Assembly: GCF_028640845.1 (NCBI RefSeq)
Contig: NC_080541.1
Span: 34,129,935 to 34,193,934, forward strand
Length of the DNA: 64,000 nucleotides
Direction of reading: 5' to 3'
From: Ahaetulla prasina
Taxonomy: Eukaryota; Chordata; Lepidosauria; Squamata; Colubridae
Shown here: positions 35,655 to 46,972 of the stretch, one piece after another
Layout: the number at the start of each line of letters is the position of its first letter
How positions within the stretch are numbered: position 1 is the first letter of the stretch
Program-made: the position numbers and the translations under genes
The notes under the pieces: model-generated
Databases searched by the model: none
Told to the model about the DNA's origin: nothing
What the model saw: the letters and a program-made list of their open reading frames with translations, nothing else

Positions 35655-36180
35655 TGAATTTAGAATAAAAGAATTGGAAAGAACCTTGGAGGTCTTCTAG
35701 TCCAACTCTCTGCTTGAGCAGGAGACCTATTGTCAGGGTTCCAAGTAACACACCCAATGGGGGCTAAACTATTCTAGATAAATGGCTGTCCAGTCTCTTC
35801 TTGAAAACCTTTAGTGATAGACCACCCACAACTTCTGGAGGAAAGCCATTCCACTGAATTTTTCTCACTGTAAGGAAATCTCTCCTTCATTTTAATTTGG
35901 ATCTCTCTTTGATAATCTTCTATTAGTTACTTCTTGTCCTTTCCCCAGGTACTTTGGAGAATAGGTCGACCCCCTCTTCTCTGCGACAACCCCTCAAATA
36001 TTGGAAGACTGCTGTAATGACACGGATAGCCTAATCCTTCTCTTTGCTAGACTAGAAATACTTACTTCCCACAATTGTTCATCGTATGATTTAACCTCGA
36101 GTCCCCTAATCATCTTTGTTGCTCTTCTCTTCACTCTTTCTAAAGTCTCAACATTGTTTTTGTATTATATTTTATGATTA
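35655..36180 (-). mobile_element. CR1 3'-UTR copy
   Basis: In reverse it ends GACTAGAAGACCTCCAAGGT then TCTTTCCAATTC, the diagnostic CR1 3' end also seen at 53000-53050 and 54494-54540. The rest corresponds to the CR1 3' UTR, including the block for the AGTGGAACAACTTGCC segment. No ORF remains. Confidence 0.85.
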
Positions 36181-36448
36181 TTTTTCTTTGACTATTCTTT
36201 GATTATATAGTATTATAGATCTTCAAAAATTTTTCAAGAACAATACTAATCACTATATTAATCAAACATTCCAACAGCAAAGGGAAGAATTCATGCATAT
36301 CTACCCTACCTTTCCTCCAGATCTGCTGAAACAAGCAGATTTATTGACATTTTAAAATATTTTATATTTTTGAATATCATGGTTAAACATAAAGATTTGT
36401 GTAAATTTGGGTGATCTATGAAAAAAAATAGGGAAATAATATATAAAG

Positions 36449-36686
36449 ATGTAGGTCTTGCCATTTTTGGGTCTTTTCCTGTGTAAGGTTGAGAGTATCT
36501 TGGCAGCAACACTCCCCACCTCCCCACCAGTATTTATAGAGAGACGGCAGTTCCGACTACGCTTTGCTCACAGAAGCACGAAGCCGAAAACATCAGCCTG
36601 AAAATGAGGAGTGAGACCTCATTGAAACGTCGCCAAGATATCTCAACCTTACATGGGAAAAGACCCGAAAATGCCAAGACCTACAT
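36449..36686 (+). mobile_element. Penelope-like tail with long inverted repeat
   Basis: Left arm 36449-36504 and right arm 36632-36686 are inverted copies agreeing at about 50 of 55 positions (GTAGGTCTTG...GAGTATCTTGGC). The loop carries GACCTCATTGAAACGTCGCC, a TGAAACGTC-type word also found in the tails at 39790 and 44685 (as TGAAAGGTC there). Assignment to Penelope-like elements is by resemblance. Confidence 0.5.
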
Positions 36687-36690
36687 ACCT

Positions 36691-38300
36691 ATACCCATGA
36701 AAACCTAGATGACTATACATTATTGAAAATATGTTATGAAGAAGGGAGACAAAAAATAGAGAAGGATCTTTGTCCAGATCTTCTGAATGTTCATATTTCA
36801 GAACCCAAGTAAGAAAAATAATAATGAAAAGAGCTGGTAGGTCCATTTGCTCCATCTTAAGAATTATGATGTGACATCAATTGTTGGAAGATCAGTGACC
36901 AAAAATTAAGTTGACTTAATAAAGATATAGTTTCAGACTGATGCTGATTTTTTTTCTTCTTGACCAGCATGGCTGCTTTTCATTTTATAATAAATTTAGT
37001 TCTTCAGTTGCACTGAAGAGGAGATTTTCCTATAATCTATGCTGCTATAAAATATATAAAGGAGATATATATCATCCTAGATAATCCCTAGTTTGCTCTA
37101 ACTAACTTCTGTAATTATATTTGAGTTTTTTAAAACATTAACATAACTTCCATTTTCCACATACGATTGGAATGACTTTCTCAAAGATGGAAATAGGTTT
37201 AGATTTAGCATTTAGTTTTGCTAATTAAAAAAATAGAGAGTAGCAATTGTTTCTTTATTTCAGCATCTCATCAACCTTTGGGAATGTCCAAGGTATGAAT
37301 TAACACTAGTGCTGTTCATTATTTGACTCTATTTTCATGTCTGTCATTTATTACCACATTCCTTCCCAGGCTGCAACTGAAACCAATATGCCTTGAATGT
37401 TTAATCTCTTCCTTGCTTTTTTCTGATTTTTGTTTGCTTAATCAATTTTTCATAAGAAGAGTTCTTAAATGCATAAATACTTGCATGCAATTTGGTAACT
37501 TGGCTTGGGTAGTAAAAATATTGCCTCAAGTGGATCCTGTAGTCATCCCCCGCACTCCATGACAGTCAAAAGTGATGCTTTGCTCGTTGTTTCATTAACA
37601 AAATAGATGATGTTTTATTACAACCACGGTTAACTTGTAGGATTTTGCATATATTGTAGAAATGACACCACAAGAGAGAATTTAATCAGCCCACCTACGT
37701 AACTGGCTGCCCACCTGGAAGAAAGTTATATGTGCTTTTTTGGAAATTGAGAGACAACCAGAAATCATAACAACCTCCAGCGTATTGTTTATTAGATGTC
37801 CACTTTTCATTCTGTCACTCATGAACACGGTGATGTGTCTCTATCTTCACTAGATGGAGCTGTTGCATGGCTGTTCAGAGCAGCAGGCTCATCTGTTCTT
37901 CTCTTCCCCCCACCCCCATTGTCTGAAAGACAAATTTCCTTTGTTTGACAATTTACAAATCATCCGTGAAAATGACAATGGGAGAAGTTGAGGGCATCAG
38001 CAAAAGCTTTGGCACACGGAATCTGATTGCAGATTGCCAATTGTGTGAGCACCCATATTTTTCCCATTCTCCATCCTGCCAATTACTTTCCTAGATAGCA
38101 ATAATTTGATCATTTGTGAGTTAAATGATACATTCCCTTCCAATGCTACACTTGCCACCAGATTTGGCTGTGTTAAACTGCAAATCATTCTTTCCTTAAT
38201 CAGGGGTTGGATTAAATAATGAATTTTACTCATTCCACAGCAGCAGAGAGGAAAGAAAAATATACCCCCCCCTCCTCAGGAGAGATGGGGTGCCATTATA
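36691..38300. other. Repeat-poor non-coding stretch
   Basis: No element recognised. Open frames under 80 codons. Confidence 0.45.
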
Positions 38301-38310
38301 ATTAGTGTTT

Positions 38311-38332
38311 GTGGTGTGTGTGTGTGTGTGTG
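38311..38332. repeat. (GT)n microsatellite
   Basis: About ten GT units. Confidence 0.9.
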
Positions 38333-38651
38333 AGATGTGGATCTGCCAGCATTCTGTACTCCTCCTATCACTATTCAATCAACGTCAACGATTTGTAAAT
38401 GATGTGGTTTTTTTTAAAAAATCTATCAAAAATGTATAATCAATTTTGCATGGTTAGCTCTTATTAAGTTGGAAGCCTAATAACATCATAGAATTTAATA
38501 ACTGTTCGTTTTTAAAGTTTATTGTTACACGATTTTGTCCGAAATTTTTTAAAAATAAAATTCATTCATCTTACAGGCTGAAACCTGCCCAGTGCAAATG
38601 TTTTAAGATATCAAATTTTAATCCCCATTTCCAGTTTTTATTGTATTAAGT

Positions 38652-38705
38652 CAGAGAGAGAGGGAGGAAGAGAGAGAGAGAGAGAGAAAGAGAGGGAGAG
38701 AGAGA
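38652..38705. repeat. (GA)n purine repeat
   Basis: A 54-bp near-pure GA tract with a few GGGA interruptions. Confidence 0.9.
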
Positions 38706-39098
38706 ATGTTAAAAGTGTGAGCTTCCTTTCCATCTCTTCATTCCCCAACCATAGCATGTTTTCTGTTACTCCCCCCTCCCCTCTCCTACACTCTAATGAC
38801 ATTTGGCAGGCTCAACTATGTAATGCTTGGCTGGTTTTATTGTTGCCTGCTCTCAGTGGGGAATAGTTGACACTGCTCTCTGTTTTCAATTGATATCCAT
38901 TTTCAACAATATTGCTTTCTATTAGATTCCTGCACAGTTTGTGCCAGCCAAGCTGAATATGCAGCGTGTTGACCTCCAGGTTTTAAATGCAACAAACAGA
39001 GAAATAAGCAAGCCAAATAAATAAATAATGCAACGTACAACTGTTTAAAATGTGCCTTTTAAATTAAAATTAGCCTTCTGTATTTTTCTTCTTCTTAG

Positions 39099-39196
39099 TT
39101 GAAGAACAAAAACGACGTGTGGATCAAAACCCCCAGGACGACACGGGGTTTCCACCTATTTTCCTATGCAGGAAGGCTAACCGAGTGGGATTTCTG
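39099..39196 (+). other. Exon-like segment (weak candidate)
   Basis: A 98-bp segment of higher GC is preceded by a pyrimidine tract ending CTTCTTCTTAG and followed by GTAAAA, so it has plausible acceptor and donor sites. Two frames are open across it: one reads EEQKRRVDQNPQDDTGFPPI, the other begins LKNKNDVWIKTP. I recognise neither protein. It may be a conserved non-coding element or chance. Confidence 0.2.
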
Positions 39197-39789
39197 GTAA
39201 AATAGGAATTCATTGTCTAAACTAAAGTGAGCTGCTACTACCTGCACTCTGCTATTTCTCACATTTATGCAAATTCAGAGTATGTGCTTGCAAAATATTT
39301 TGCAAGAGAGTATTTTCTTGATATCAATTTTCATGTTTGCTTCATCTATTCCATTCTACACGTGATTAGTAAGAGAGAGATGTACCATGCAGAGACACCA
39401 AAAGAGAAAGTGAAATTTACGACAAAGGGAAACACACCATGGTCAATGCACTTGGCTGGGAGAGATCCATGTGTCTTTTCCCTTTTACAGACAAAGAAAT
39501 AGAATTCCTATACTCCCCCACCCCCCCAAGCAGGTCTTCCAGATGTCTTTCTGTGCACCTCCCTTGATATTGATGAGTGATTGGTGAACCATTTAGAGAA
39601 TGGCAAAAGTCAATAGCAATACGCTCATTTTAACTGAAATAGAAATGAGATCATTACCATTGTGTCAGAAAGTGGCTTCTTAGTAATTAAAACTTCTGTG
39701 TCGGGAAGAAATGAAGGAAAGAAAAAGGTGAAAAGGGGAGGGGGAGGTTAGGAAGAAAGAGCCAGAAAAAAATACATTAGTTGTTACAG

Positions 39790-40010
39790 TGAAGGGTCTT
39801 TGGTATTCTTTGAGTTTGCTTGTTTTCTTGCAGACGTTTCATTGCCCATACTAGGCAACATCATCAGTTTGCTGTCGGTTTATATTCTGGTGGCTTACCT
39901 GTCAGTGTTGGTGGGAGTGGTCTTAGAGGTTTTTTGGTTGGGCTGTTAACTGTTGGCTCTTTGGCAGAAAACAAGCAAGCTTAGAGAGCACCAAGGAACC
40001 CTCATTTCAA
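39790..40010 (-). mobile_element. Penelope-like 3' tail
   Basis: In reverse: GACCACTCCCACCAACACTG, AACTGATGATGTTGCCTAGT, GGGCAATGAAACGTCTGCAA, GAAAACAAGC. This matches a common reptile retroelement tail whose last codons read ETSARKQ. The same C-terminal pattern occurs at 44685-45135. Confidence 0.55.
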
Positions 40011-40403
40011 CCCTAAGCTACAGCCATTCTTCTTTATTAGTTGTTATCTATATTTATCAAAGTGAAATACCACTCATGTATCATCACAAAATCTCCAGAA
40101 CCGTAAAGCCTACACACTTGAAATTTGGCACATATGTTCCTCTTGGCTTCTAGGTGCTCACTAAGAAAGGATTTTTTGAAATGACCATCAGATCATTGGT
40201 ATTTCTTATGTTATTATCAACACACTCTGATGCTAAGGAGTTAGACGTTCTAATCCCCCTACCCACCTGAAAAGAACTCTGTCCCAACTGCCACATGGAT
40301 ATGGGAATGGCCAGCACATGACTCATCCAGCCTGTGGGCTGGGAGTTTAAACATTCTACTCCCCACCTAACAGGGAGAGAAGAGGATAAGAGAGGAGAGG
40401 CCT

Positions 40404-40515
40404 AAAATGAGGACCCAAATTGTTGGGGACAATATGTTGCCTCTGTAAACCACTTAGAGAGGGTTGTAAAGCACTGTAAAGCAGTATATAAGTCTAAGTG
40501 CTATTGGTATTGCTA
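40404..40515 (+). mobile_element. SINE 3' half (L2-like tail)
   Basis: CTAAAATGAGGACCCAAATT, GTAAACCACTTAGAGAGGGT and AAGTCTAAGTGCTATTGGTA match the 3' half of the copy at 59791-60556. The tRNA head is missing. Confidence 0.8.
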
Positions 40516-40702
40516 TATGCTTGATCCTACGTCTTTCAGATGTTTCCATGTCTCGGAGCCCAAAGAAGTATAGTGAGTATATTGTGGAAACAATGGATGA
40601 CTATGGTTCTCCCAGTCACTTATACACATCAGATTTGAGGAAAGTTCCTTATGTTCTGTCCTACATTTAAATATTTTGCCTACTTTCTGCCTGGTGGCAA
40701 TA

Positions 40703-41253
40703 CAGTTAGTCCTCCACTTATGAACATTTGAGCCCAAAATTTCTGTTGCTAAGTGAAACGCTGGTTGAGTTTTGCCCCATTTTATGATTTTTTTTGCCAT
40801 AGTTGTTAAGTGAATCACTGTACTTGTTAAATTAATAACACAGTTGTTAAGTGAACCCGGCTTACCCATTGACTTTGCTTGTCACAAAAGGAGACCACAT
40901 GACCCCGTCATACTGCTACTGTCATAAATATGAGTCAGTTGCCAAGCATCCAAATTTTGATCAAAATGACCATGAGGATGCTACAATGGTAGTGATATTG
41001 TAATTTTGAATGGTCCCTAAACAAACTGTTGTAAATTGAGGTCTCGGGATAATCTTTTGTGATCTCCTCACAACCAAAGTCAATGGGAAGACCAGATTCA
41101 CTTAACAACCATGTTACTAACTTAACAACTATAGTGATTCACTTAACAACTGTGGCAAGAGAGATTGTAAATTGGCAAAACTCACTTAACAAATGTTTCA
41201 CTTAGCAACATAAATTTTGGGCTCAATTATGGTCGTAAGTCGAGGACTACCTT
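40703..41253. mobile_element. Two Tigger-like elements, head to head
   Basis: The first copy starts CAGTTAGTCCTCCACTTATG after TA (40701-40702) and reads like 3680-4084. From about 41060 the sequence turns into the reverse orientation and ends GTAAGTCGAGGACTACCTT. The second copy is only half length. The arrangement gives a large inverted repeat with outer ends that could pair. Confidence 0.75.
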
Positions 41254-42031
41254 CATTCTCATCCCAGTAGCCATCTAGTCAATACATAAAAGCTTCTAGG
41301 GGAGAGGAATGCCATATTTTCCCTGGTAGTCTGTGCCATTGTCAAATGACCAGTATGATTAGGAAGAGTTTCCCTTTGCTTAGTAGAAACCAACTTTCAG
41401 AAATTACTTCTAGCCTGTTGCTCCAGAACAACAGAAAAAGAATGTTTCATCATTTGAAAGACATTCACGTATTAGAAGAAAGCTGTCATATTACTTCTTA
41501 ATCATCTTCTTTTTCAAACTAATTAGGAGGAGTGAAGAACATACAGTGTGTATTAATTCATATTGATTACCAGCCAGCCATATGATGTCTCTATAAAAAT
41601 GGCAACTATAATTTTAACTTGAATTCATGAAAGTGCATTCCCTAAATATTAGCAAGCAATCATTCCACTGTGTCCCTCTTGCATATTTTGCGGTTCTGGG
41701 CAATACATTGCAAGGACTTACAGAAGGGTAAGAGGAGGGCTCTGAGGAGAGTTTGAAAGAGATTTGGATGTGTTTCACCTTGAAAACAACAGGCTGAGTG
41801 GGTAGGACTTTAATGGCATTTAAAACACATGAAGATAATCAGATACACAGAAGATAATCAAGACAGAGAGAGACAATACAAGATCTTCAGTTGAAAAACC
41901 ACTTCCTATTGGTAGAAGTAGTGAAGTCAATTTCCCAGAGAAATAGTGGGCTTCCCCTCATTAGGTCTGTTTAGTGGAGGTGAGACAGCCATTTGGAAGG
42001 AATACTTGCTGAGTGGTGGTTGGATTTCATG
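41254..42031. other. Non-coding stretch
   Basis: No element recognised. Confidence 0.5.
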
Positions 42032-42039
42032 TTCTAAAC

Positions 42040-42173
42040 CAGTGTTTCTCACTCTCACCAACTCAAAGACATTTGGACTTCAAGTCCCAGAATTCTGCAG
42101 TCAGCATGTTGGCTGGGGAATTTTGCACCTTGCAGTCCACACATCCTAAGGTTGCTGACCCTTGGAAATACTG
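42040..42173. mobile_element. Palindromic hAT MITE (family E), diverged
   Basis: Begins CAGTGTTTCTCACTCTCACC; GGACTTCAAGTCCCAGAATT and the complementary right arm follow. Flanks ttctaaac (42032-42039) and ttctaaat (42174-42181) agree at 7 of 8. Confidence 0.8.
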
Positions 42174-42327
42174 TTCTAAATTCTACGATTCCAGGAAGTG
42201 GCAGAAACACAAACATGCAACTGTTGCTACTTCCAAGGACATAAAAGGTAAGAGCCTGCTTTATAGTAGATCAGACCATTTGTTCTTGCAATTCAATGTC
42301 ATCTTCTCTGAAAATGATCCTCTAAAG

Positions 42328-43211
42328 CAGGTATGTCAAACTCAAGGCCCGCAGTCCATATGTGGCCTGCAGGGTGCTTAGATCTGGCCTGGGGACCACA
42401 CTGGAAACAGCAAAGTACAGGCTCATGGTGCCTCTGCCAGCAAAAATGGGCTCCCAATCTCCATTTTTGACTGGGATGGACTCCAGCAACTTGCTGCCAG
42501 TGAAATCGAAGCTCGGAAGGGCAGCCCTCCTGAACTCCGTTTTCGCTGGCGGAGCGTTGCAGGCAGGGGTGAAATGTAAAATTTGTGACTGGGTGGGCGT
42601 GGCCAACTTTTTTTTTTTACTTTTAAAAGCATTTTTTCTATAACCTCTTTGGCCGAAGAGCTTGTAGAAAACATGCTTTTAAAAGCCTGTGATGATCAGG
42701 CAACTCAGCTGAGATTGCCAGAGGGAAAAAAGTTTTAAAGGATTCTGACAATCCCAGCTGAGATTGGTTCTGGGATCGCCAGAACCCTTTAAAAGCATTT
42801 TTTCTACAACCTCTTCAGCCAAAGAGCTTGTAAAAGGTTCTGACGATCCTAGCTGAGCCACCCAATCATCAGAGGCTTTATTTTACTTTTAAAAGCATTT
42901 TTTTTTGGCCCAGCGGTTCAGCTGGGGCAGGGGGGGGATTTTTGCTACCAGTTCTCTGAACCACCCGCCGCCATCGCTACCGGATTGCCCGAGCCAGTCC
43001 GAACTGGGAGCATTTCACCCCGGTTGCAAGGGGCTGTCCCAGTCAAAAACGGAGATTAGGAGCCTGTTTCTGCTGGCAGAGCACTCGGGCCACCACAGGC
43101 ATCCCTGACACAAGTGACATCAAGCTGGCCATGCCCCCTGGCCACGCCCCACCCCCGAGGTCCAACACAACTCTGATGTGGCCCTCAATGAAATCAAGTT
43201 TGACACCTCTG
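42328..43211. mobile_element. hAT family D element with nested family B
   Basis: Ends CAGGTATGTCAAACTCAAGG and GAAATCAAGTTTGACACCTC with TG. Flanks ctctaaag (42320-42327) and ctttaaag (43212-43219) agree at 7 of 8. The interior (AAAAATGGGCTCCCAATCTC, GACATCAAGCTGGCCATGCC) is shared with 46603-46972. A family B element splits it at 42564-43022. Confidence 0.9.
42564..43022. mobile_element. Nested hAT family B element
   Basis: Starts CAGGGGTGAAATGTAAAATT and ends GGGAGCATTTCACCCCG. Flanks gttgcagg (42556-42563) and gttgcaag (43023-43030) agree at 7 of 8. It contains the GGCCGAAGAGCTTGTAGAAA and CCCAGCTGAGATTGG hairpin words of this family. Confidence 0.88.
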
Positions 43212-43646
43212 CTTTAAAGTTTCAAGCTGAAGTATTGCCCAGCATTGGTCACTTTCTTCTTTTAACTAATAGTACCAGTGATTTAAGAAAAGGGCACTTT
43301 TTTTTGCCAGCAATACCTATGTTTTATATACACTTTTTTGCCAGTAATATAAATGTTCTATTTCTGAACTGTAATCCCTCTCATTAAGTGAGGGTGATAC
43401 TAAAGTAGGCAGAAGTGAAGACTTGTGTTTCTGGGCCTGTGTGTTTTGGTTTTTTTCAAAATCAAGTGAAGGTAGATAAGTAGTTTGGACATTCTCTACC
43501 ACTTCTTTAGCTTAATTCCCAAGATATTACCTCTTCCCAGGTTTTGCGTTTTTGTTCTGGGCAGATGGGCATAGTTAGAAAGACTGTTCTTTTGTGCAGC
43601 ACCCATCATTTCTGTTTTCTAAGAACATCTATGCGGTCTACATGGG

Positions 43647-43692
43647 CCATAGTGTCCACCCTTCAATGTACATTGAAGGGTGGACACTATGG
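43647..43692. repeat. Perfect 46-bp palindrome with no spacer
   Basis: The left 23 bases begin CCATAGTGTCCACCC and the right 23 bases are their exact reverse complement, meeting at TGT/ACA. It belongs to no family seen elsewhere in the window. Confidence 0.95.
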
Positions 43693-43919
43693 AAGATTCA
43701 AATTCTAGTTTTCTGAGACCAGCTATAATTGCAGAATTATATCCCTCCCTCTCATATCTAAGCACTTAGAGAGGAAACTAGTCTGGGTCCCTTGTATGTA
43801 ACATTATCCCACTTTTTTAAAAAGATTTTTTAAAAATTCCATCTTTATTACTTTATAAGTGACTCCTTCTCTTTATAAGCTTTATTCTCTTTATTCCTCT
43901 TATTCTCGTTATAATTCTA

Positions 43920-44046
43920 TAGTTGAGCTGCTGAGAGAGAATGACTGCCTGGCTGGCCTTCATGAAACAGCAGATGAAACTAGAACTCATGATCTCCCGG
44001 TTCCTAGCCTGGTATCTTAACCACTACATCAAACTGGTTCTCTTTC
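43920..44046 (-). mobile_element. tRNA-derived SINE head, second family
   Basis: In reverse: GAGAACCAGTTTGATGTAGT, GGTTAAGATACCAGGCTAGG and GAGTTCTAGTTTCATCTGCT match the head of the SINE at 2835. The 3' half is missing. Confidence 0.7.
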
Positions 44047-44420
44047 CTGATCTCAGTCCATAATTTCTTCTGCCTTTGGTGTTTCCCTAATACCTTCTCC
44101 ATTCCTTCTCCCTGCTTTCTTCACCTAGAAATATTCTTGTAAATAACAACAATGCTGGACAATGAGCTTGATTTTGTGACATGTCTGCTGGTTCTTTAAT
44201 TTTATTTAGAATTATCAATCTTTTTAAAACACTGTGTAAGATAGGGAGAGCAAGGGAGAACAATTTCCAAGAGAAAAAAAAAATCCTGAATGTAATGTTG
44301 GATACTACAGAACCAGAAGTGGAAGGATTGAGATTAATGGTTAATATTCTTATTTTCTTTAGGACAGTGCAGTCCTTTGGATAACCCTTTGGATATAAGA
44401 AAGCAAAAGAAATTCTAGAA

Positions 44421-44552
44421 CAGGGGTGTCAAACTGGTGGCTTGTGGGCCAAATGCATCATGCACAGGCCACGCACATCCCCAACTCCACAAATGGGGAA
44501 AACGTCGTGAAACACATGATGGCAACATGACCCAGCGAGTTTGACACCCGTG
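44421..44552. mobile_element. Short hAT family D element
   Basis: Ends CAGGGGTGTCAAACTGGTGG and CGAGTTTGACACCCGTG. Flanks ttctagaa (44413-44420) and ctctagaa (44553-44560) agree at 7 of 8. 132 bp. Confidence 0.9.
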
Positions 44553-44684
44553 CTCTAGAACATGCAAATGCCCATACAGTCTATAATGCCTTAAGCTAAA
44601 TGTGTCTTTTCCCATGATTATGCTGCAAGGAGTCACCCACAAATGCTTTAAGGCAGGTAATGTCAATGGAGATTCTCAGTCATC

Positions 44685-45135
44685 TAGGTCATGGCTGTTC
44701 CAAAGGTGCTTTTTCAGGAGGCAACTGGAGTGTCTTGTTTTTCTTTGAAGACCTTTCACTTCTCATCCAAGAAGCTTCTTCAGCTCTGACTGGATGATGG
44801 AGAATGGAAGGATTTATATTCCTTGCAGATGGTATTTTTTTTTAGAGAGTTGTTGAGGCCGTTTGGAGGTTTATCTGTGTCCTCAGAGTCACCTGAGTAG
44901 TGCAAATGGGAACTGCTGGAAGGAGTGTGTTGTAGACCGGAGATAGATGATGTCGTATCCCTCCCCCTCTGTTTAGTTTTGACATAGATGGCCACGTTGA
45001 CCCCTCTTTTAAACTAGCAGTCCTCTGTATCCAAAATATGGACTTTGCTGTCTTCAAAAGAGTGGCCTTTGTCTTTAAATGCAGATGGACTGCTGAATCT
45101 TGTCTTGATGGGTTTGTGTCCCTATGTTTTAAGGC
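44685..45135 (-). mobile_element. Penelope-like element, 3' end of ORF and tail
   Basis: Minus-strand frames contain WIQRTASLKEGSTWPSM with KLNRGGGIRHHLSPVYN, and in another frame the VAIYVKTK block: C-terminal text of Penelope-like GIY-YIG endonuclease ORFs. Downstream is GAAGCTTCTTGGATGAGAAG then TGAAAGGTCTTCAAAGAAAA. Frames are shifted relative to each other, so the ORF is dead. I assign the class from memory of this motif order. Confidence 0.65.
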
Positions 45136-45374
45136 AGGTACTTTGTGAATATGCCTGCTTGCTCCAAAGCAAACTGAATCACTGTACAGTCTTGAATCTA
45201 ATAGTTACAGATTTAATTATGAGTATCATGAAGAGCTTGGGTAAACGGATCAGACTCCTTGATAATTCATAATGTTAAAACTTAAGGCCAGGATCTAATG
45301 ATGATGATTGGCAATAATAAAGGATTATATATTAAAAATATATTAAATATATTTATAAATATATTTCATCACAG

Positions 45375-45525
45375 AGACCATGGAATTCATTGCCGTAAGA
45401 TGTGGTGAATCCACTATCTTAAACAGCTCTAAAAAGCTTTAATGCTTAGATGGTTTAAAAAAAGGATTAGGGAAATTCTTGGACTACCAATGGCTACTAG
45501 CCAGATACAAAGGAGACAAAGAGTA
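45375..45525 (+). mobile_element. Decayed LINE 3'-UTR fragment
   Basis: ATGGAATTCATTGCCGTAAG, TTTAAAAAAAGGATTAGGGA and CAATGGCTACTAGCCAGATA match a widespread amniote LINE 3' UTR pattern. No ORF. Confidence 0.5.
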
Positions 45526-46018
45526 GGAGAAAACGATTCCTTTTTTTCCTGTTTCTTTACAAGCAAACACTTCAAAGCCACTTGACTGGTGAAGTACCTG
45601 GAAAAGAAAACGGAAGCAGGTGGTCTGATCTAGCGTATAAAGTATTTTGTTCAAGGGTGTCCACAGGGTGTGGTTAAAAAAAAAAGTTAGCTGTGATGGT
45701 GTGTTTAAAAAAATCCCTGTCTTTTATGTCCTTGTGAGGCACATGAAAATAGGCATAGCTTTGATAGTCCTGTCACAACTGCCACGCCGAGTTGTTTTTA
45801 CCATATCCGACAGACTCCCTTGGTTTATGTTTGTAATGCAAACGCATGAATCCCTTTCTTGTAAAATTGTAACTGCCGCTGATGGTGGGTATTTCTGTTT
45901 TTAAGAAATTGGGAAGATCTTTTTCCTTAAAGATTACACAGAAGTATCTGAATATAGTCTAAACTAGGAAATTCTGTGCCTGGATAAAATTAAGCCCTGT
46001 ACTCTTCTGCATGTGGAT
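45526..46018. other. Non-coding stretch
   Basis: No element recognised. The 85-codon frame at 45647 has no identifiable domain. Confidence 0.5.
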
Positions 46019-46020
46019 CG

Positions 46021-46185
46021 GTCTCTCTCTCTCTCTCTCTCTCTGTCTGTCTCCTGCTCTTCCTCCCTCTACCCCTCCCTCTCTTCCTCCCCCTCCCCCT
46101 CTCCCATCCCTCTCTCTTCTCCCCCCTCCCTTTCACTTTCTCTCTCTCTCTCCCCCTCTCTCTTTCCCTCTCTCTCTCTCCCCTC
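46021..46185. repeat. Pyrimidine-rich (CT)n satellite-like tract
   Basis: A 165-bp nearly pure C/T stretch on the plus strand, with TCTC, CCCT and TCCC units. Two open frames across it are artefacts of the repeat. Confidence 0.95.
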
Positions 46186-46602
46186 CAATATAACCAAAAT
46201 CTTGGGTCACAAAGACATTACACTATGAGTTAAATATGATTGGCAGGTGTATTTATATCCTCAAAACAATTTAAATACAGTTTAAAAACAATTATACAGG
46301 ATGAAAGACAGAAGACAGGGCATGCACTAAAAAAAGAAACAAATACTTAATATTTGGCTCCCCCCACCCATCAGTCTAATATTTTATTATCATTACCATC
46401 CACTGAATTCAAAGGTAATTGACTTTATTTCAATGGTAACCTTTTACCAATAGAACAGATATAGCTCACTTTTCTTTTTCTTGATGACCTATACATGTTT
46501 TCAAAATTTGCTATAAAGAGTTACGGAACCAGAATAAAGGGTTACAGGATACAATGGTCTGGGGGATGCAGAATCAAACGGAAAACTTCCATTGCTCTAC
46601 TG

Positions 46603-46972
46603 CACGGGTGTCAAACTCAAGGCCTGCGGGGGGGGGTGTTGACCCAGCCCTTGGGGTTCTTAGATCTGACCTGCAGAGCCACCCTGTAAACAGCAAGGGA
46701 CTGGCCCGTGGTGCCTCTACCAGTGAAAACAGAAAAATGAAAGTGTGCAGCCTTCCTGAGCTCTATTTTCATTGGCAAAGGGTTGCAGGAAGCGGTTCCA
46801 ACCGAAAACAGAGATTGGGAGCCCGTTTTCGCTGGCAGAGTACTTGGGCCCCACAGGCACCCCCGACATGAGTGACATTGAGCTGGCCATGCCCCCTGGC
46901 CATGTCCCCCCACCCCCCAAGGTAAAACACACCCTGATGCAGCCCTCAATGAAATCAAGTTTGACACCCCTG
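46603..46972. mobile_element. hAT family D element (left breakpoint donor)
   Basis: Left end CACGGGTGTCAAACTCAAGG, right end GTTTGACACCCCTG. Flanks ctctactg (46595-46602) and ctctagtg (46973-46980) agree at 7 of 8. The first unit of the tandem duplication begins inside it, near 46915; its last ~55 bp appear again at 48757-48811. Confidence 0.9.

Noticed and set aside
46011..46228. Serine/proline/leucine-rich frames
   Set aside because: Translation of a CT-rich repeat.
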